From the NCBI GenBank assembly GCA_000381625.1, contig KB906767.1:5261357-5325356 (forward strand): a stretch of 64,000 nucleotides of DNA, read 5' to 3'. Position numbers and translations under genes: made by a program. The stretch comes from Bryobacterales bacterium KBS 96 (GTDB lineage: Bacteria; Acidobacteriota; Terriglobia; Bryobacterales; Bryobacteraceae). This document shows, in pieces, positions 60,159 through 64,000 of this stretch. Numbering within the stretch: position 1 is the stretch's first letter; each line of letters starts with the position of its first letter. A model generated the notes under the pieces. That model made no database searches and was not told where the DNA came from. It was given only the letters and a program-made list of their open reading frames with translations.

Positions 60159-61103
60159 ATGCGATTTGAGATAACTCATCTGTCTGACGAGGAACTTCTG
60201 CTTTCGGCTGATGGCGAACTGCCCGCCAAGCAAGCATCCGCCGTTCATGTCCATCTCGAAACGTGCTGGGAGTGCCGGACACGTTTCGCAGAAATGCAGA
60301 ACGCGATAGGCGACTTCATCCATATCTATCGTGAGAGATCCCAAGTAAGTATTCCTCCGATAGATGGACCTCGGGCTCTGCTTCGCGCCGAAATCAGGCA
60401 ATTCAGTTCCGCATCAACGGCACATGCCGGTCGCGGTTTTGTAGCGTCCACTACGGGCGGCGCGCGTGAGTGGGCCGTTTCCAGGGTTGTTGAGAAGGCT
60501 CTTAGGGTACCGCACGTTGTTGCGTTCGCGACTGTGCTGGCCACGTTCGCGTTACTTTTGTTTGTAGTCCATCTGCACCGCGCTCAATTGAGTCATCATG
60601 CATCCAAAGGTTCTTCCGAACTAAATGGCGCCATGCCTCAAGTCAGTTTGACTCCGGGGGAAACTGTGTCCGTAACGGTGCAGGATGTCTGCGCGCCGGA
60701 TTTTCCGACGGAACGACAAATGCTGGTGCCGGCCTCTCTGCGGCGCCGCGTTTTTCAGCAGTACGGCATCAGCAACCCACGGCCCGATGCGTTCGAAGTG
60801 GATTACCTGATTACGCCGGATTTGGGAGGCGCAAGCAGCGCGCGCAATTTGTGGCCTGAGCCTTACCATAACACCATTTGGAATGCCCGCGTGAAGGATG
60901 AGTTGGAAGTTCATTTGAAGGACCTGGTGTGCAGCGGAAAGCTGGATATGGCGACGGCGCAGCGCGACCTATCCGGTAATTGGATCGCTTCATACAAGAA
61001 GTACTTTCAAACCGATGCCCCCTTGGGCAAACCTAGGCCGTTCCTGGCTCTGCTGGCGCGATTCAATCACCGGGAACTTGTAGGCGCTTTCCTGGCGCCC
61101 TGA
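60159..61103 (+). CDS. Anti-sigma factor with zinc-finger (zf-HC2-type) N-terminus and additional C-terminal domain
   Basis: From the ATG at 60159 the protein is 314 aa. A GTG at 60150 overlapping the sigma stop is equally likely. The ZAS-type motif is HVHLETCWECR (H32, C36, C39), the zinc finger by which such proteins hold ECF sigma factors. A transmembrane helix lies at 119-139 (VVAFATVLATFALLLFVVHL). The outer part ends in a separate domain at about 210-290 (DAFEVDYLITPDLGG, NLWPEPYHNTIWNARVKDELEVHLKDLVCSGKLDMATAQRDLSGNWIASYKKY). I recognise that as a small conserved domain usually found on its own in other bacteria, of unknown function. It probably senses an envelope signal and releases the sigma factor. 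Confidence 0.82.
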   Translation: MRFEITHLSDEELLLSADGELPAKQASAVHVHLETCWECRTRFAEMQNAIGDFIHIYRERSQVSIPPIDGPRALLRAEIRQFSSASTAHAGRGFVASTTGGAREWAVSRVVEKALRVPHVVAFATVLATFALLLFVVHLHRAQLSHHASKGSSELNGAMPQVSLTPGETVSVTVQDVCAPDFPTERQMLVPASLRRRVFQQYGISNPRPDAFEVDYLITPDLGGASSARNLWPEPYHNTIWNARVKDELEVHLKDLVCSGKLDMATAQRDLSGNWIASYKKYFQTDAPLGKPRPFLALLARFNHRELVGAFLAP

Positions 61104-61197
61104 GTCGAAGTAAGTTCCAGAACGCTGGATACATTCACACTGAAGCGATGGATACCGGGTCCTCTTCGACCCGCGGCGTGCTACCGTGTCGAAACAG

Positions 61198-61947
61198 ATG
61201 AATAGAGTCAAGGAGAAAGTCGCTATCGTGACCGGTGGCGCGAATGGAATCGGCAAGGCCATTTGTGAACTTCTCGCCGAAGAAGGGGCCTGGGTGCTCG
61301 TTGCCGACATTGAGGACGAACCGGGCCGCGAGATGGTGCGCGGCATTGCCAAGAAGGGCGGACGCGCAGAGTATTTCCATGCCGACGTGTCGCGTCGCGA
61401 AGATGCGGCCGCCGCAGTTCAGAAAGCCGTTGAGCAAAACGGCCGCATCGATATCCTCTGCAACAATGCCGCTTATCTCGGGAAGTCCCATGCCATTCTC
61501 GAATCGACCGATCAAGAGTGGGACAAGTGCATCAAAGTAGCGCTGATGGGCACGCACTACTTCACGAAGGAGGCGCTGCCTTACATGATCCGGCAGAAAA
61601 AGGGTTCGATCGTGAACGTGGTGTCGATTCAGGCGCTTGCCGGGATGATGACCTCCGTGGCATATACGGCAACCAAAGCGGCGCTGCTCGGATACACTCT
61701 GAGCGCGGCCTACGATTACGGTCCGCACAACATTCGCGTCAATTCCCTGTGCCCCGGGCCGATTCAGACCCGAATTTCCGCCGGACCTGGAGAAGCGCAT
61801 TACAAATGGCAGTGTGACAATACCGTGCTGGGACGTGTCGGATATCCGGAAGAGGTCGCCTGGGCCGCGCTCTTTCTGGCTTCCGATGAAGCCTCCTACG
61901 TGACCGGAGTGACGTTGCCTGTCGATGGAGGCTGGACATCAAAGTAG
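61198..61947 (+). CDS. Short-chain dehydrogenase/reductase (classical SDR), second
   Basis: From the ATG at 61198 the protein is 249 aa. A GTG at 61186 is open. It has VAIVTGGANGIGKAICELLAEEGAWVLVADI (cofactor site, Asp favouring NAD), LCNNAAY, the catalytic Ser in VNVVSIQ, AYTATKAALLGY with Tyr-x3-Lys, RVNSLCPGPIQT and the C-terminal YPEEVAWAALFLASDEASYVTGVTLPVDGGW. This is a typical 3-oxoacyl-reductase/sugar-dehydrogenase-like SDR with an unidentified substrate. It stands alone between the anti-sigma gene and a convergent penicillin-acylase gene, with only 3 nt between its stop and that gene's stop. Confidence 0.9.
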   Translation: MNRVKEKVAIVTGGANGIGKAICELLAEEGAWVLVADIEDEPGREMVRGIAKKGGRAEYFHADVSRREDAAAAVQKAVEQNGRIDILCNNAAYLGKSHAILESTDQEWDKCIKVALMGTHYFTKEALPYMIRQKKGSIVNVVSIQALAGMMTSVAYTATKAALLGYTLSAAYDYGPHNIRVNSLCPGPIQTRISAGPGEAHYKWQCDNTVLGRVGYPEEVAWAALFLASDEASYVTGVTLPVDGGWTSK

Positions 61948-61950
61948 GCC

Positions 61951-64000
61951 TTACGGAATCCCTAGCGCAAATCCAGCACGCCCTCGGTTTAGTTGCGATG
62001 CAAGACGGTTGCGATTGCCCCAGACGGATTCCGTGTGATCCAGAATCTCTTCCGGAGTGAACCAGAACCGCTTCACTTTTCGCTGGCTGTGCAGCTTCGT
62101 TTGGTCGTTGTAATGTGGCGAGGACGGGTTTTGCGATTCGCCGTAAGGCAAAAGGCTCCAGACCTGTTTCGGATTGCTTTCCATCACAATCAGCAGATGC
62201 CCCCATCCGTCGTTGCACTGAATTTGCCCGTTACTCTGCTCGATTCCTTCGTCCGGATGAAGCACGCCGTATAGTCCCGTGCCGCCGAGGGGAAATGTCC
62301 CATCGCGCACGACCACGTTGATATCGCCCCAGCGAACTTCAGCTCTGCCGTATGTCTTCTGAATGTGCGCCAAGGCTTTGTCCAAAGCCTTCAGCGCCAT
62401 CTCCTGTTCCTCGGGAGAATCGATATTTATCTCCCGCTTGCGGTTGTAATCCATGAACCGGCCGAATTTTGCTTCCGAGAACAAATCACGATACGACATG
62501 CCCCAGAAATAGATGTACGTGTAAGCGGCGGACTCTTTGCTCGACCGGCGATCCCACTTCTTAATTAAGTCCATTGCGTGCGCCATGCGTGGGTCGTGTC
62601 TATTTGCGTTCGCCCAGGCTCGTTCAAGCAGCGGGACGATAACGTCGGACGGAACGATCCACGTATCAAAACCGAGATCAGTCATTTCCGCCAGCGTGAA
62701 TTTCTTCGACTGGGTCAAAATTTGGAATAACCGTTCGCCGCGCGTGTTCAAGGCTTCTTCGCCGGCATCCGCTTTGGGGGTCTGCTGTAGGTACCAGGGC
62801 GCCGGATCCAGTGGCTTCAGTCCCGAGTTTCGCGTTACCACCCAGGGCGGATTGTTGCAATTCTGTAGAAAACCCGAAGCCGGATTTTCCACCTGCGGAT
62901 ATTCTTTGAACGGCAGATAGGGACCCCATTCGGTATTTTTCGTCCAGCCCGGCACAGGCTTGCTCCAATCGTATCCAGGCGCTCTGCGGGCAACGTTTCC
63001 GTTGTGTACCCAGAAGATATTTTTAGGATCGGAGTAAAGAAAATTCCATCGCGGGATCAACTGAAGAGCAAGCGCCGCTTTGAACTCGGGAAGATTGCGC
63101 GATTTCATAATCCGGTACAGCCCGGTGGCGTAATTGACGCCTTCGAAATTAGGCAATTTGACGGAATAAGCACGGTTGTGTTCCCGGTCGAAGCTTACGA
63201 TAGGGCCATGCGACGTGTAATACAGAGGCAGCGTTCGCGACTCCATGCCCTTAGCGTTCTTGATTTTGAACGTTGCGTACGACACGCGGATATCTCGCCA
63301 TTTGCCGTCGTAGAGATACTGCAGATGGTTCTTCGGATTGATTTTCTCTTCGTAAACGTCGGCGATATTCGGTTGGTTCCAGGTAGCCGACCACGTGATC
63401 CTGTCGTTGAAGCCATCGAGGAACACCGGGCTGCCGAACCAACTGATGCCCGCGGCGTCCAGCTTGCCGGGCGTGATGAGTTGCGCTTCGTAATTCTGGA
63501 AGCGGTTAGCCCAGGGCATATGGGTGTGCTCGACGTGAATGATCCGCCCGTTCACGGACCGGCTGCGGGAGATCGCCCACTGGTTGGAGCCGAAATTCGG
63601 AAACGCATCCACTTTGTTCGTCATCTTCGAAAGCGCATCGTGGATGCTGTAAAACCGCATGTAGTTGCTGCGCTCAAGCGCCTCGATATCTTCGGCGCTC
63701 ACGGAATCAATCCACGTCGGAATCGTAGCCCGATGTTCCGAAATGTAGGCGTTTATGCCACTCGCAAAGGCGGCCAGAATTTTGTATACATCAGGGGCGA
63801 TCTGATCGCGATGTTCGACAACTGCCGCCTTCGTCCGGAGCAGTCGCTGCAGGTAGTCGCCATCCCAACGATATTCGTATGGAATGAAATGAAGATAGCC
63901 ATCGCCCAGCGCCTTAATCCCCTGCACTTCGGCCCGGCGCCCCTGAGCATCGCGATACTGGATCATCATCTCCTCCAAATGATCCTGAGCCTGCGCGTAG
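61951..64000 (-). CDS. Penicillin acylase family protein (N-terminus beyond the window)
   Basis: The frame continues past the right edge: the residues just inside it (YAQAQDHLEEMM, then IQYRDAQGRRAEVQG) match the GYxHAQDRLxQM start of penicillin acylase alpha chains, so the true start is outside. About 682 residues are visible. The autocatalytic cleavage site is FGSNQWAISRSRS, with the Ser nucleophile of the beta chain encoded at 63586-63588. NFLYSDPKNIFWVHNGNVARRAPGYDW and LQNCNNPPWVVT are further family blocks, with the oxyanion-type Asn region present. These Ntn hydrolases are periplasmic and cleave amide bonds of acyl side chains, acyl-homoserine lactones or similar molecules. The natural substrate is unknown. 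Confidence 0.9.
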   Translation of the reverse strand, partial: YAQAQDHLEEMMIQYRDAQGRRAEVQGIKALGDGYLHFIPYEYRWDGDYLQRLLRTKAAVVEHRDQIAPDVYKILAAFASGINAYISEHRATIPTWIDSVSAEDIEALERSNYMRFYSIHDALSKMTNKVDAFPNFGSNQWAISRSRSVNGRIIHVEHTHMPWANRFQNYEAQLITPGKLDAAGISWFGSPVFLDGFNDRITWSATWNQPNIADVYEEKINPKNHLQYLYDGKWRDIRVSYATFKIKNAKGMESRTLPLYYTSHGPIVSFDREHNRAYSVKLPNFEGVNYATGLYRIMKSRNLPEFKAALALQLIPRWNFLYSDPKNIFWVHNGNVARRAPGYDWSKPVPGWTKNTEWGPYLPFKEYPQVENPASGFLQNCNNPPWVVTRNSGLKPLDPAPWYLQQTPKADAGEEALNTRGERLFQILTQSKKFTLAEMTDLGFDTWIVPSDVIVPLLERAWANANRHDPRMAHAMDLIKKWDRRSSKESAAYTYIYFWGMSYRDLFSEAKFGRFMDYNRKREINIDSPEEQEMALKALDKALAHIQKTYGRAEVRWGDINVVVRDGTFPLGGTGLYGVLHPDEGIEQSNGQIQCNDGWGHLLIVMESNPKQVWSLLPYGESQNPSSPHYNDQTKLHSQRKVKRFWFTPEEILDHTESVWGNRNRLASQLNRGRAGFALGIP

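Noticed and set aside
57083-61103. FecIR-style cell-surface signalling system (TonB receptor, sigma, anti-sigma)
   Set aside because: The receptor has no N-terminal STN signalling domain, and the anti-sigma protein is a zinc-finger type rather than FecR type, so adjacency alone is not enough.
1-64000. CRISPR arrays, rRNA operons, prophage, or known anti-phage systems
   Set aside because: No regularly spaced repeats, no rRNA sequence, and no phage structural or recognised defence gene was found on either strand.

Overview
The window looks like a chromosomal segment of an Acidobacteriota bacterium, most likely of the Solibacter/Bryobacter type. This is inferred from three large TonB-dependent receptors that begin with a carboxypeptidase-regulatory-like (Oar-type) domain, the wide assortment of glycoside hydrolases, a decayed orphan ABC permease, DinB, DUF3303 and SEC-C genes of the kind common in that phylum, and moderately high GC. 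No 16S rRNA gene is present, so the placement is an inference.

Layout. Positions 1-3800 hold housekeeping genes: the end of recG, rsmD, greB, and three small genes (DinB, DUF3303, SEC-C). Positions 3834-14482 are a carbohydrate block: a GH57 enzyme, a Tat-exported two-gene GMC sugar dehydrogenase, a GH38 mannosidase with an N-terminal lyase-type domain, an SMP-30 lactonase, and a membrane-anchored malectin-domain regulator. The regulator is divergent from a TonB-dependent receptor (14709-18227), with paired palindromes between them. A selenocysteine tRNA follows at 18307-18401.

Positions 19235-37802 are a complete-looking minus-strand capsule/exopolysaccharide cluster. Its first gene is a NusG/RfaH-like antiterminator with an ops-like element 59 nt upstream. 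It continues with an undecaprenyl-phosphate sugar transferase, a Wzc-type chain-length regulator/tyrosine kinase, two glycosyltransferases, an asparagine-synthase-like amidotransferase, a flippase, a polymerase/ligase, a methyltransferase, and enzymes matching a UDP-diacetamido-uronic acid (WbpB/D/E/I-like) pathway. One of these is a dehydrogenase-acetyltransferase fusion. Fragments of a beta-helix protein gene lie on both sides of the cluster, and an IS5-type transposase remnant lies upstream.

Positions 41543-44285 are a decay zone: a frameshifted ankyrin gene, a broken MacB-type permease, and clustered palindromic repeats. Positions 44286-56577 form a carbohydrate uptake/catabolism locus around a FadR/GntR regulator. 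The identical 15-bp palindrome overlaps the -10 box of two promoters. One drives a mutarotase-like gene and a putative (alpha/alpha)6 hydrolase leftward. The other drives a TonB receptor, SDR, class III aminotransferase, EamA transporter and a second hydrolase of the same family rightward. The window closes with a third TonB receptor, an ECF-type sigma factor with a zinc-finger anti-sigma protein carrying an extra C-terminal domain, another SDR, and a penicillin-acylase gene running off the right edge.

The most noteworthy points are the ops/NusG-paralog arrangement, the GntR operator pair and the locus it defines, the transmembrane malectin regulator with its candidate operators, and the family of intergenic palindromic repeats.
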